From positions 18,839,558 through 18,903,557 of the forward strand of contig JAJEKV010000025.1 of NCBI GenBank assembly GCA_021234155.1: 64,000 bases of DNA, given 5' to 3'. Positions within the stretch are counted from its first letter, which is position 1; each line of letters begins with the position of its first letter. Of this stretch, positions 11,641 through 23,295 are shown piece after piece. The position numbers were made by a program, and so were the translations under genes. Below the pieces are notes generated by a model. That model was not told where the DNA came from. It worked only from the letters and a program-made list of their open reading frames with translations, and made no database searches. The stretch is from Isoetes taiwanensis (taxonomy: Eukaryota > Streptophyta > Lycopodiopsida > Isoetales > Isoetaceae).

Positions 11641-14220
11641 GCATGTCTTCATTATTATTTAGCTTAGGGAAACTTTTTAATGTCCGGGGCAGCATGCTCG
11701 CAACATTCATGCAAGCCTGTGCCACCAAGTTGCATGTTTGTGTTCATGCTTGCATGTGAATGATTGCACTCTTTTTGATACTATGCAGGAATTGACAGAG
11801 GCGGCTTGCAACTATGTGAAAATTACATAATAAATGAGGCCAAGTTCCATTTGAAGTATGGGCTGGTGAACATGCATCTGCTGCTGCTCTGAGGGCCATC
11901 TTACAGGTACAGAGCACAGATGCCCGGATATTATTTAGGCGCTTATGGTTTGGTACGCCTCGCTTTCTTTATGTTCATATGTTGGAATATTAACTAATTT
12001 GAATGTTTGTTTGCAGTTACATTTGTTTATCAAGCTTTGGAATAGATGCCAATATGCCATGTCTATCTTGTATCAGTCTTTCCGTTTTGCTGCTATCTTG
12101 CAATTTTGGTATTTGCTTGTTGGTCTTTTAGTTGATGCAGAATATGTCAGTCGGATGAATAGGAGTGTGACTTATGCTTTCTAAATTTCTGGAGACATTC
12201 ACAATTCCATGCAAGAAGTTGCTTATAAGAATCAGATTCACGATTCGCCATCTGTAGCTCTTTGCATTGAAAAGCTATCTTTGGTAGGTAGTACTGAGGC
12301 AACTGAATAAAAATAGGAGAAATTTTGAACTTCATCTTCTAGTAAGCGAGAACGTACATTTTCCCGCTTCATTTCACTTTTTGTATTTGTTATTTTGTTT
12401 TCCTTCTTATAATGAGAGCTGTCAACTACATTTGCTATCAGCTATATCAAGAGAAAAGACAGCTCTTAGCAGCTGCCCTGTACCCACAAAAAAATGATCT
12501 AGAAGATAGAACAGCTGGTTTTAAGTACATAGGTAAAGAAAGTTGAGTGGACATCAATGTAAAAAAGAGGAATCATTCCTTAGGCGGCGAGAGTGAATTA
12601 CGCTGTTAGCAAAAATAAATTTGTTTGGGAGCTTTTAATATCTGACACAATAGCTTTGATGGTATGGAAAGGTGTAGTGTGTATAACTGGAAGCAAAACT
12701 CCAATAGTAGTTGTGCTTCTGGTAGGCAATGAAGGTGAATTATGTTCTGTCCAACAGCAGTCTTGCAATAGCAGTTCTGGAACTCCAATAGCAAATCTGC
12801 CATCCATTTGTTTACCACGCTTTACATCTGGAAATAGATGCCAATATCCCGTGTCTACCTTATGTCATTCTGTCCTTGTGCTGCGAGCCTCTGATTCTGA
12901 TATTTGCTTGTTGCTCTCTTACTTGATACAAAATTGTCGGATGAGTAGCATTATGACTCATGCTTGTTAATTTTTGGAGACTTTACAAGTCCATGCAAGA
13001 AGACCCAGATTCACAATTTGCCCTTTGTAGCTCTTTCCATTTAAGATCTATTTTTGATGGTTTGTACTAAGGCATCTTGAATAAAAGTAGGTGAAATTTT
13101 GAACTTAGTTTTGTAATAAGCGAGAAGGTAGAATTCCCTCTTCATTTCACTTTCTGTATGTTTCCCTTCTTATATTCAGATTTGTCAGCTACATTTCCTA
13201 GATTCATATTAGGAAAAAAGACAGCTCTTAGCTTCCACAAAGTTTGATCTAGAAGCTAGACAACTTAACGATGCTAGTTTTAAGTATATAGCTTTTGAAA
13301 GTTGAGAGGACATTTATGTAAAGAAGAGGACATTTAGGCATCCAGGTGCGTTGTCACACACAATTGTTTTGATGATATGGAAACGTATACTGGAAGCGAA
13401 ACTCCAATAGTGGTTGTGCTGTCTAGAAACATGGAATCCACTTTAAAGAGTTGTCGTGATGGTTGTTTACAATGTTGAGGGTCATGAAATACCCATTTGT
13501 TCATCATTCATGAGCATGAAGAAGTGGGTGAGGTCACAATTCGCCCTTCACAATTCACCCTCTTCTGTAGGCCTTTGCATTTAAAACCTAATTTTTGGTA
13601 GGTAGTATTGAGGTATATGAATAAAGAAAAGGAGAAAATTTGAACCAATTTTTCTAGTAATCCAGAATGTACACTTTCCAATTTGTGTTTTTTGTTTTGT
13701 TTTCCTTCTTATAGTAAGAATTGTCAAGTACATTTGCTAGATTCAAATCAAAAGAAAAGACAAGCTCTTAATAGGTGCCTCACACTCACAAAAATTGATC
13801 TAGAAGATGGAACAACTTACAGATGAAGTTATGTTGGTTTTAAGTATATAAAAGAAAATTGTAAGTATATAATTAAAGAAAGTTGTGAGGGCATCAATGT
13901 AAAAAATAGAAATCATTTCTTAGGTGGCGAGAGGGAATTATGCTATACAAAGAAACGTTTGGCAGCTTTTAATATTTGATGATATGAAAGCATGTGTATA
14001 ACTGGAAGTAGAACTCGAATAGTAGTTATGCTGCTTGGAAGCATAGAACCATGAGTACCGAGCTGGAAAGATTGTTGTTTACAATGCTTGAGACTCATAA
14101 AAAGAAAGTGTTGGATCTAGTACGTTAGAGGGCGTAGAAAATACCAACCTCATTTTAAACACTCCAACGGATCTAGCTCACGTGTTGTCTTCGAGGGGCC
14201 GGCTATCTCAATTTGTGATG
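11640..14220. repeat. degenerate tandem-repeat field, no supported gene
   Basis: Three diverged copies of one module can be followed by the landmark CTTCTTAT...GTCAACTACATTTGC...AGACAGCTCTTAGCAG...GATCTAGAAG at about 12,405, 13,158 and 13,713. The word GGCGAGAGNGAATTA recurs at about 12,582 and 13,926. A possible plus-strand exon near 11,840-11,935 reads PFEVWAGEHASAAALRAIL. No complete gene can be assembled. Confidence 0.5.
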
Positions 14221-14889
14221 GATGGGCATGGAGATTGCAAGCCGAGATGCGTCTACTCTTCAACATCTTATTGGCATGTCCCATGAAGGATTACCAAGAT
14301 GTCGTATTGCACGTCCACTATCTAGTAAAGTCCTTGTGGGCATATGTGGCATTGTTGCCACCAATAATAATACAGAAGTGCAGTCTTCCAGCTTTCAAAA
14401 TTTGTCGTAGAGGTATCCAGGATTTATAGAGGCGAATATCAATAAAGACCATGTCCTGGGGACCCTTCCTGCTGTCACGATAACCTGCACTGATCATATC
14501 TTAAAGATGACCTGCGTAATCAGGAAAGAAACAGATAAGGTTGTGCACACAAGTAGATATTCCGACTACTCCAGTACTTGAGCATCCGCAGCTGATCTAT
14601 GTGGACATGCGAGGTTTTAAACCTGATTAGATAACATCTCAGTATCTTGAATTGTATGGAAGGATCTCACTAATATGGATGACCAAAATATAGTATCTAA
14701 TTATGCTTCTCCTTCCAGGCTACAGTCCAACTGTCTATATAATTTAGGACAACTCGAAGGGGATGGCCATGTTCAATTGGAACTTACGAGGAACCTGGGT
14801 TTAGCGCAATAGCAAAATTTGTAGTTAAAATATGAAGGCATTCTCCATAATTGTAAGAATATTATAGGATTATGAGCAAGAATTACTAA

Positions 14890-15439
14890 TACAGTTTAGT
14901 AAAACCTTTATAAGAAGGAGCATGCCTCTGCTCCGATAAATCCAAAGACCTTCATCGAATGCATTTGCAATGGCATAGCACTCAGCCTCTGTTCTTGACT
15001 GAGCTGCACAATGCTATTTCTTACTACTCCAGTTATTTGCACCTCCTGCTAACACAAAGACATGCCCTGAGATTGATTTCCTGTCTACATCTCCACTCCA
15101 ATCTGAGTCAGAGTATATTAGAATTGCCTTATCCCTACTGGCCCTATAGTGAATTCCCAACTTCAAAGATCCTACTACATATCTGAGGCATCTTTTGTGT
15201 GAAATACAATGTCCTTGACGAGGATCTGCAAAAAATTGGCTGAACTTAGATCATGGCAGTGACAGGTCTGAACGAGTGGACACAACAGCAAAGTTTAGCG
15301 TGCTTAGGATATGTCTAAATTTATCCTTGAAATACTTGTATAGAGGAGACAAATAGGATCTTTAGGACGTAAAAATAAGCCAGTTTCAAGGGGTTCTTCT
15401 ACTGGGTTACAATTGGTCACGCAGAGTTGGTGAAGCATG
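14890..15439 (-). pseudogene. Ty1/copia pol remnant: end of RT and RNase H
   Basis: Read on the minus strand, the part next to the chromovirus LTR gives NCNPVEEPLETG, the Copia segment after reverse transcriptase. Further on it gives RYVVGSLKLGIHYRASRDK and then the RNase H core IYSDSDWSGDVDRKSISG followed by SSKK and RTEAE. One in-frame TAG sits where Copia elements normally have Gln after SSKK, and another stop is upstream, so it is dead. It continues the RT remnant at 32,881-33,115, meaning the chromovirus inserted into this Copia element. Confidence 0.85.
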
Positions 15440-17011
15440 TGACGCTCCCTGAACATATACGGCGCTCGGACGTATACATACGGGGACTTTCCCCTCCCAT
15501 AGCGACCAACTCGCCATGAGTAGGGCCCTCCGTCTAACTCGGACCATCTATAACAAGATGCCCGGGTGAAGGACACAGAGGTGTCATTCGGCCCACGCCT
15601 TCAATGGGCTCCTACGTCGCGGAGGCGTGCATACAAGGTTAGCATACAGCATAAACGTATAAACAACAACCACCACGAAGGGTGGCACATCCATCCAACT
15701 GATAACAACAAAGAAGATGCATTTAATACTAGAGAAAACACCCCAAAACCCATGGTTCTACCCTGGCTCAGACTCTAGTGAGGATCGACTGACGGCTAGG
15801 TCTCAAGAGATCAGCAGACCGAATCTTGGCATGGCGTTGGCTGGCATAGAACATCGGCTAGGGTTGTCCACTCCATCCGCCCCTCCTGTGCCCACTTTGC
15901 AGATGAGTCGAATCATGCTATGGCATCACTATAGCCTTCCGGAGACGCAGACTCAAGGTACCACCCTTCGAGTCTACTCCAGGTTACATCTCCCTGGTTC
16001 GATGAGGCAGGTCGGGGAAGCGTCCCCTTCCAGGATAGCAGCGGTTCCATGGGTGAGCTAGAGAATACGTGCCGCATCAGCGACCCCCGCATCCGTACCC
16101 GACCTACTCCCCTAACTTTATCATCAAAGTACAGGATGCCCCATATGGGTCACACCTCTGCACCCAGGGAGTGTCAAACCCATACCCGGCCCTCTACGTG
16201 ACCGGCTATCAGGCCTAGCCCACTGTAGGAGTCTCAGGAGCCTTTTATGTTCGTGCAAGACCCCACCCCCACTTCACCACTGCGTCCCTTCTCTGGTGCT
16301 GAGCGATTCCATCGCATCCACGGCTCGGTGGTCTCTTGTGCACAGGCCGCAATAACTGGGAACTAAGGAAACTACTAGGAGCATACTAGCAACATAGGTC
16401 ACAGAGGTCTCTACCCCCCTTTAATCCCTGCTTTACGGAAGGCTAACAGAGATACAACCATAGATTCATCCATCTATACATAACAAAGCATAATCCATAA
16501 TTGAAACATAATCCTAAGTATCAAAGAAGGGTTAATCCTAGACAAAGACAACCAGAGAAGACTGACTAAAGCGCTAGCCCTAGAGATATCAAGCTAGTCT
16601 ATCCACTAACCCGAATTTCTGCTAGATCCATTATCATGTGGCATCTCCATCCTCAAGCAACTTGGGCGCTCAGCAGCTCCTCCTCTTGGTTCGATTTGGG
16701 GATCCAAATGGGATAGGAATCCAATTTGATGCCCCAAGTTAGCATTCTCCTGCTGGCCAATCGAATTTGGCCAGGTGGCACCTTCCTAATTAATCAATTA
16801 TCCTAACTTAATTAACTTAATTGAGTTAATTCGATAATGCTTCCTTAATTATAGGTACTTAACCTTTAATGACCCCTTTATTAATTTAGCATAGCTAAAT
16901 TAATCCCTTTTAGGTCAACCCCCTAGGTTAAAATACCCCATGATGGCGTATCTTTACTGCGTGACGTAACAGTATATTTATACATATACCGTATAAATAC
17001 GTGGAACGTCA
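15440..17011 (-). repeat. 3' LTR of the chromovirus
   Basis: 1,572 bp, beginning TG and ending CA. It matches 31,330-32,880 throughout. It retains about 21 bp near 16,127-16,150 that the other LTR lacks. The short ORFs seen in both LTRs (for example 15,717-16,061 plus) are incidental. Confidence 0.95.
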
Positions 17012-17026
17012 CATTCTCCCCTCCTT
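17012..17026 (-). other. polypurine tract
   Basis: On the minus strand the bases immediately before the 3' LTR read AAGGAGGGGAGAATG, the expected plus-strand primer position. Confidence 0.8.
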
Positions 17027-17536
17027 AGAAATAATGTTGTCCTCAGCATTGGGGTTAGCTAAACAAGGGGTGCACACTCGAAGAACCGAAATACAAGAAA
17101 TTATAGATAAAAGAAAAGAAGGTAATTCCTTACTTCCGAAGGTAATAACATTAAAACTTAAAGCATAAAATAGTTTAAGCACCAAGGTGCATTTGACATG
17201 ACTATAGCAAGAAAAAGGTTCAAGGACCGAAGTCCAATATGAAACATCACAGTTACAAAAAGGTAACACATGTAGACAATAGAAAACTGGAGAAGTTGGG
17301 CCATCAGCAACCCTCTATACATGGGCAGGTCAGGTACCGCTCACTGGCCTGCACATGTCAATAGATCAGTATCCATAGATATTATAAGTAGGTTGTGGTT
17401 GAAGGGACCACCCCCTATAAGAAAGAAAAGAAAAACCTATCTACAAGGGAACCTATCATGCCTATGGTTCGCAATTCATTGCGGCATAAGGAATGGCCAA
17501 GTTCCCATTATAGCCGAGATGAACGCGGCCCATCAA

Positions 17537-19284
17537 CTACACGCTTTCCAAGCAGTTTGCGGTCATGCCAACATTGACAATACACCACGTCCTAGAGAAC
17601 ACGAAGGTGATCCCATCATCGGTAACTACTGTTAACCACGATGCATCTACCCCTCTACTGCATGATTCTCGGCAAATCAAGCCTTCAAGCTTACCGCCGG
17701 TTGCGGGGTTGATAGCATCGTTGATGGTGCGGCCCTGAGATTCCCGCATGAAGTCTGGATAGTGCTTAAGGTCTATCTTCATCACCCACGTAGCATCCTC
17801 AACTGGTAAGTGCTTCCACTTAACCAAGTATTGCAGCATTTGAGTCCTTCTGGTCTGATTATAAGCTCGATCAAGAAGAGCTTCAGGCACTATATCTAAA
17901 TGCTCTTCTGTCATTTCAAGGAGGGTGGGTGTATCCAAGATCTCCTCGGGATCTGGGGTATGTTGCTTCAGAAGACTCACGTGAAAGACCTTGTGGATCT
18001 TCAAGCGGGGTGGCAAATCCATTCTCCAACAAGTTCAATGATCTTGAACGGCCCAGCCCATCGGGGTGCCAGCTTCTTGCAGTTACCAATCTTAAGCTTG
18101 GCTTGTTTAACCTTAATCTTGAGCCAAACTGATTCGCCCACCTGGAAGACTCGTGGGGTCCTGCGTTTATCCGCAACACTCTTCTGACGACTGCGTGCAG
18201 CCAATAAGTAGCCACGAACTTCGTCAACCAAAGCTTGCATTTCCAAGAGGAGTTGTTGAGAAACCTCCACCTTAGAAACGGGATTATGCCATGTGTCGGG
18301 AGTAAGGCATTGATAACCATAATTTATCATGAAGGGAGACATTCTAGAAGACTCCTGTTTCATGCTATTATAGGCAAACTCGACCAAATAAATATAGTCA
18401 TCCCATTGCGATTGCTTACTCCACACATAACTTCGTAGCATATCCTCTATAATGCGATTGGTACGCTCTGTCTGACCATCCGTCTGAGGATGATATGCCG
18501 TACTCATAGCAAGCTTGGTTTGGATGGTCGCAAAGAAATCTTTCCAGAATGCACTTACGAATTTGGGATCCCTGTCGGATACGATAACTCGTGGCATTCC
18601 ATGCAATCTGAAGATCTCCTTTGTAAACAGCAAAGCGGTATCGAAGGCTGTATCCGTGGTACGACATGGCAAGAAATGAGCCATTTTTGACAATTTGTCG
18701 ACTACTACCATCAATGCATCATAACCACGGAGAGTACGTGGAAGGCCCACAATGAAATCCATGGTTATCACTTCCCATTTGGCATTGGGCACATCCAGAG
18801 GTTGCAATTCTCCTGGAATCCTTAATTGCTCAGCCTTGGTTTGTTGACACACCTGACACTGCTTAATATACCTGGCAATGTCCTTCATACACGGCCAAAA
18901 ATAACTGGAGCGGATCTTAAAGTAGGTCTTCATGAAACCTGCATGTCCAGCTATAGGGCTGTTGTGTGTATCATGGAGAATAAGCTTACGTATTCCTGAA
19001 GTCTCAGGTACACACAACTTATCCTTGTAATATAACAAATTGCCCTCTTTCTTATATGAACGGAAAGCTTCACGTTCCTTATCCGTCCGTGCCTCCTTAG
19101 CCAAATTGGCCCACACTTCACGGAACTCTGGATCCGTGGCCAAGGTTTGCTCTATCTATTTTCCAAACTCACTGGTGAGCGTGGAAATTGCGTTACAATG
19201 GGTTCGGGTGGTCAAGGGATGACGTGACAACGCATCCGCCACCACATTGTGTTTGCCAGGCTTATACATAATCTCAAAATCATA
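17537..19284 (-). pseudogene. chromovirus pol, 3' part: end of RNase H, integrase and chromodomain (broken)
   Basis: After the LINE, the frame resumes with the end of RNase H (KHNVVADALSRHP), then integrase. The zinc-binding HHCC region is visible (GHAGFMKTYF, then CQVCQQTK). The catalytic triad is present: D in TMDFIVGLP, D in VSDRDPKF and E in TERTNRIIEDML. The C-terminal part (from 18,022) contains DLPPRLKIHKVFHVSLLKQ and a chromodomain ending YLVKWKHLPVEDATW. Chromodomains of this group read histone H3 modifications and bias integration toward marked chromatin. Two breaks are visible: an in-frame TAG at 19,156-19,158 and a frameshift near 18,015-18,030, where about ten bases before DLPPRL appear to be lost. 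Confidence 0.9.
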
Positions 19285-19337
19285 AAGTCTAATTGCGAGC
19301 GCCTAGCGAGCGCCTAGCGCCTAGCATAGCTTTTCGT

Positions 19338-20048
19338 ATGGGTCCCAAAAAGAAGGGATCCGATTTTGAGTATGATGGGGATTCGGCAGCTCTGATTGCC
19401 CTAGTTCAAGAACTCAAACTCGAGATGATAGGATTAAGATCTGAAGTCTCAGGGATGAAGAAGGTCTTGGACGATTTGGTCCTTCAAAACTCAAATTTGA
19501 AGCTCCAGAATATCGAACTTTCAACTGCATTGCAGAAACCACCCAATCTTTACAGTGAGCAAATTGAAGCCCTAGAAGGGAAATTGTCATCTTTAGTGGC
19601 AGAAACTACTAAGGAGCAGATGATCTGGCATCATGATTTTATCTTCTCTGAACAGGCAGACCAAGAAAACAGATCAAAGAACATCAAAATATCAGGTATT
19701 CTTGAGCTGGAAAACGAGACTATCTCAGTCACAGTTACCCGGCTCTTTACAGAGACAATGCATCTGCATGAGCTTGGGTTTATATCAGCAAAAAGGGTAG
19801 GGAAAATAGGGTCATATACCCGACCTATCATAGTCAAATTCAGGAGCAAAGATGACCGGGATAGAGTATTGCACAATAGGAGTTCACTTAAAGGGGAAAA
19901 AATCTGGCTGGACATGGATCTTACTCCAGCACAGCTAGAGAATAGGAAGAAGGAATGGATAAAGGTGAAGGAGGCCAGGGCAGCAGGATTCATATCATAC
20001 TTAGATCATGGAGGCAAGGCAGTTGTAACAAAAAGGAAGAGAAGCTAG
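19338..20048 (+). CDS. LINE ORF1 protein (coiled coil plus RRM-like nucleic-acid-binding region)
   Basis: 236 aa from the ATG at 19,338; the frame is also open for 15 codons upstream. Residues 1-15 are basic (GPKKKG). About residues 20-85 are rich in L, E, K and S with heptad spacing, which suggests a coiled coil for trimerisation. From about residue 110, RSKNIKISGI begins an RRM-like fold ending with FRSKDDRDRVLHNRSSL, and a basic tail VVTKRKRS closes the protein. This matches L1-type ORF1 proteins, which coat the LINE RNA. The stop is TAG, and the next open frame (ORF2) is in the same frame 12 codons before its conserved start. Confidence 0.8.
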   Translation: MGPKKKGSDFEYDGDSAALIALVQELKLEMIGLRSEVSGMKKVLDDLVLQNSNLKLQNIELSTALQKPPNLYSEQIEALEGKLSSLVAETTKEQMIWHHDFIFSEQADQENRSKNIKISGILELENETISVTVTRLFTETMHLHELGFISAKRVGKIGSYTRPIIVKFRSKDDRDRVLHNRSSLKGEKIWLDMDLTPAQLENRKKEWIKVKEARAAGFISYLDHGGKAVVTKRKRS

Positions 20049-23000
20049 GAAACAGGGACCTTGAGGGTGAGTTTGTGGAATGCACACGGTCTTAATCAAG
20101 CAAAGATTGATGCAACGATGGATATCTGGATTGAAAATGATATGTTATTGTTCACAGAAACATGGGCACACCAATTTCGCTCTTTACCCGACATTTGTGG
20201 ATTTGATTTGATCGATCAAAGTTGGAATGAAAAAGTACCAGGAGTAGGACGTGGTTTTGGTGGTATAGCTGTTTATAGCAAACCCAATCTAAAACTAGAT
20301 GTGCAGGTTGTCAAATATGATCAGGATAAACAATATATATGGCTTCAGGTCAAGACGAAGAGATCAAATTTGTTTATGGCTATTTGCTACTTCGCACCAC
20401 TGAATGCTTCAGTGTATAAAAAGAGCACGTTGAATAAAGCTGACCCGTTTAATAATTTATGCTTAGATGTTATACACTTTAGTGCCCATGGAGAGATCCT
20501 AATTTTAGGAGACTTTAATGGACGCACAGGAGAGCAGCAGGTAAAGACCTACGCAGACATATCAGATGCAAACCTGGATGAGATTGTAGATCCGATCTAT
20601 GTGAGAATTTCTAAAGATCACATATCAAATCACATGGGCGAGATGCTGCTAGATTTTGGTACTATGTGTGGGCTGAAGATCATAAATGGCTTGAAATGTT
20701 TCATGCAATCAAGAGAGTTTACATTCTCAAATCATTCTGGATCCAGCACGATAGATTATCTATTGGCCAAGGATATACATTTGATCCGAGACTTTTGGAT
20801 TGGCAAAAAGCTCCCAGAATCAGATCATAAACCCTTGTTTATCATGCTTAAAACTGGCCCGGAAACTATGTTACAGCAGCAGCCTTTTCGTCCCAGGATT
20901 AAAGTCAATTATAACAGACATGAAGAATATGAACAGCACATTGAAGCATTGCTAGAGCAGGTCACATGGTCCGGAGAGTTTATATCTGATGCAAATCATT
21001 TTACTACATTATTACTAGATGCTGCAAAGGAGATTTTTGGAATGACTAAGAAGTGCATCCATGGGAGACCATGTAATGCATGGTGGGATGAGGAATGCAA
21101 GCGTGCTAGAAACAGATTGCCACAAAATTGCATTTTCAAACCCAAATGGTACAAAAAGCTCTTGAGGAAGAAGAAACGTGATCATTACAAGAAAAAGCAA
21201 CAGGAATTGACACAGCATCTCAGACACACACCAAAGGTTTTTTGGGATATGTTTAGAGGCAGATTTGAGAGCACTAGTATAAAGGAAGATGCTCTGCTAA
21301 AATTAGTCCAAGATTTATATGAGAAGAGTGGCCAAAATAGCATGACAAAAATAGCCTCTAGCACATGTATAACTTTTACAGAATCAGAGGTGCAGGAAAC
21401 ACTAAGCAGTATGGCCAACAATAAGGCATGTGATATGGATGGACTATGCGTGGAGCTCCTAAAATGGGGCGGGCAACAGACATTGTCCACGCTTACAAGC
21501 TTGCTAAATGAAGAGATTAGACAAGGTTTGCCAGATAATTGGAACATAAACAGGGTCCACCCAATACACAAAGCAGATGATAAGAGAGTGATATCAAATT
21601 ACAGAACAATTCTTATTGGGAGTACTTTTGCAAAAATTTTGGGCAGCCTTTTGGAATCTAAGCTTAGCTTGTGGGCAGAAGGAAATGGTAAACGTTCTCC
21701 ATGCCAAGCTAGTTTTAGGAAAGGACATAGTACGTTAGACCATGCTCTTGCACTCAGAGTATTGGTGGAGAAAGCTAGACATCCGAATGCAACTCTGTTT
21801 GTAGCATTTATAGATTTCGCCAAAGCATTTGACTCCGTTCCAAGAGATAAGCTAAGCGAAAGGATGGTGCAGCTAGGGGTTCCTGAAGAAATCAGAGCAG
21901 CCATAGCCCAGTTATACTCAGAAGTTCTGATTAAAATCTCAACAGACTCGAGCACACGAGTGAGAAACACGATCGGAGTGCGCCAAGGCTGCCCATTATC
22001 GCCAACTTTGTTTGGCGTCTTCATAGACGAATTGGAAGAATGGCTCAAAGATCAATCATTACAGGGCACACAAATAGGTAACTGTCTTATTCAGTTGTTG
22101 TTATACGCAGATGATATCGTATTGCTAGCAAACAAAAAGCAAGTATTACAGAAACATTTACACGGGCTGGAATTATTCTACATTGCAAAGGGGGTGAAGG
22201 TAAATATAGCTAAGTCCAAAATTATGGTTTTTGGTACTAGGGAGAGACCAGATTTCTTATATCAGGGTCAAGCACTTGAAACAGTAGAATGCTACAAATA
22301 CTTGGGCATTGATTTTGCTTCAAATTACAGCTGGAAAGATTGTGTGAAAAGAAGAGTCACAGGAGGAAAATCAGCCTTATACAGCATGCTAACAAGATGT
22401 AATAAAGCTTCGTTAATTGATTGGGAGCTGAAAAAAACGCTTTTCAAGACTCTTGTGCAAACGGTGCTGTTATATGGTACACCAGTGTGGGGGCCTGGAT
22501 GTCCGGCTAAGCTATGGAGCCAAGTAGAATCCGTGCAAAAAATGTTTCTACGAGAAGAGCTTGGGATCAAAGCTCAAACTCTGTATGCAATAATGCTAGC
22601 AGAAGCTGGGTTGCTACCTCTCGAGCTTGAAGCTCTTTATCAAACTGTAAATTTTATGAACAGGCTACAAGAACAAGAGTCAACCCGAATCTCCTATCAA
22701 GCTATGGCAAATTCAGAACAAGGGTGGCTAAGAGATTTCTGGAATTGGGCAAAAAAATGGGGGTTATCGGAAGCAAACTGGCCTAATGATAAAAACGAAG
22801 CTAGAACCTTATTGGAAAAGCTTGGAGTAGATAGTTTATGGGCTGCCCCGGGTAGCAAAATGTTTCATTATAGAAGTAAAGTTAATGACATGAGAGAATA
22901 CAAAAGCCAAGCTTATCTATGCTCGGATATCCCAAAGGCATATAAACGAGTAATGGCTAGATACCCAACCAGCTCTCATCGGCTAGAGATTGAAGTAGGC

Positions 23001-23225
23001 AGATGGTTTAACATTCCCATGGAAGACAGGAAATGTAAGATATGTGGCGCTGGAGTGGAGGATGAAGCCCACACCTTTTTGCACTGCACAGCATATGAGC
23101 ATATAAGGGAGGAGTTCGAGGTACACATAGACAGTTTTTATACATTGTTAAATCTGGAACCATTCTTTGTAGGAGAGTATATGAACAGGGTGGATACACA
23201 CCGTACATTTTTGTTAAAGTTGTGA
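20049..23225 (+). CDS. LINE ORF2 protein: APE endonuclease, reverse transcriptase, Cys-His finger
   Basis: About 1,055 codons open. Endonuclease motifs: SLWNAHG at the N-terminus, FTETWAHQ, LILGDFNGRTG and SDHKPL. Reverse transcriptase: FIDFAKAFDSV (near residue 585), GVRQGCPLSPTLFGVFIDE, and the catalytic YADD at about residues 682-685, counting from 20,061. The C-terminus has a CX2CX8HX4C finger (residues 992-1009). No RNase H is seen. The frame opens directly after the ORF1 TAG. There is no ATG before the endonuclease start; the first ATG is 19 codons in. This suggests readthrough, a non-AUG start or reinitiation. All catalytic residues I can check are intact. Confidence 0.92.
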   Translation, partial: ETGTLRVSLWNAHGLNQAKIDATMDIWIENDMLLFTETWAHQFRSLPDICGFDLIDQSWNEKVPGVGRGFGGIAVYSKPNLKLDVQVVKYDQDKQYIWLQVKTKRSNLFMAICYFAPLNASVYKKSTLNKADPFNNLCLDVIHFSAHGEILILGDFNGRTGEQQVKTYADISDANLDEIVDPIYVRISKDHISNHMGEMLLDFGTMCGLKIINGLKCFMQSREFTFSNHSGSSTIDYLLAKDIHLIRDFWIGKKLPESDHKPLFIMLKTGPETMLQQQPFRPRIKVNYNRHEEYEQHIEALLEQVTWSGEFISDANHFTTLLLDAAKEIFGMTKKCIHGRPCNAWWDEECKRARNRLPQNCIFKPKWYKKLLRKKKRDHYKKKQQELTQHLRHTPKVFWDMFRGRFESTSIKEDALLKLVQDLYEKSGQNSMTKIASSTCITFTESEVQETLSSMANNKACDMDGLCVELLKWGGQQTLSTLTSLLNEEIRQGLPDNWNINRVHPIHKADDKRVISNYRTILIGSTFAKILGSLLESKLSLWAEGNGKRSPCQASFRKGHSTLDHALALRVLVEKARHPNATLFVAFIDFAKAFDSVPRDKLSERMVQLGVPEEIRAAIAQLYSEVLIKISTDSSTRVRNTIGVRQGCPLSPTLFGVFIDELEEWLKDQSLQGTQIGNCLIQLLLYADDIVLLANKKQVLQKHLHGLELFYIAKGVKVNIAKSKIMVFGTRERPDFLYQGQALETVECYKYLGIDFASNYSWKDCVKRRVTGGKSALYSMLTRCNKASLIDWELKKTLFKTLVQTVLLYGTPVWGPGCPAKLWSQVESVQKMFLREELGIKAQTLYAIMLAEAGLLPLELEALYQTVNFMNRLQEQESTRISYQAMANSEQGWLRDFWNWAKKWGLSEANWPNDKNEARTLLEKLGVDSLWAAPGSKMFHYRSKVNDMREYKSQAYLCSDIPKAYKRVMARYPTSSHRLEIEVGRWFNIPMEDRKCKICGAGVEDEAHTFLHCTAYEHIREEFEVHIDSFYTLLNLEPFFVGEYMNRVDTHRTFLLKL

Positions 23226-23295
23226 ATATTTTGCTCCATGGCCTTTCAAGGTCCTAAGTGAGCACTAGACAAATAAATAAATAAATAAATAAATA

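Larger units (their letters stand above)
19285..23295 (+). mobile_element. LINE-1 (non-LTR retrotransposon), full length, nested in the chromovirus
   Basis: Removing 19,285-23,295 restores an uninterrupted RNase H reading frame in the host element, which defines both edges. The element has a very short 5' leader (about 53 bp, containing repeats of GCGCCTAGC), ORF1, an APE-type endonuclease/RT ORF2 and a microsatellite-like tail of AAAT units (about 23,270-23,294). It lies opposite to the chromovirus. No target-site duplication longer than 2-4 bp is visible. Both ORFs are open, so this copy may be young. Confidence 0.92.

Noticed and set aside
15304-16061. ORFs of 70-114 codons in both LTRs
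   Set aside because: They lie inside LTR sequence, have no protein-like features and occur only because the LTR is GC-richer.
19285-23295. LINE as part of the chromovirus (extra ORF)
   Set aside because: It lies on the opposite strand, has its own ORF1/ORF2 and tail, and splits the RNase H frame, which closes perfectly when it is removed.
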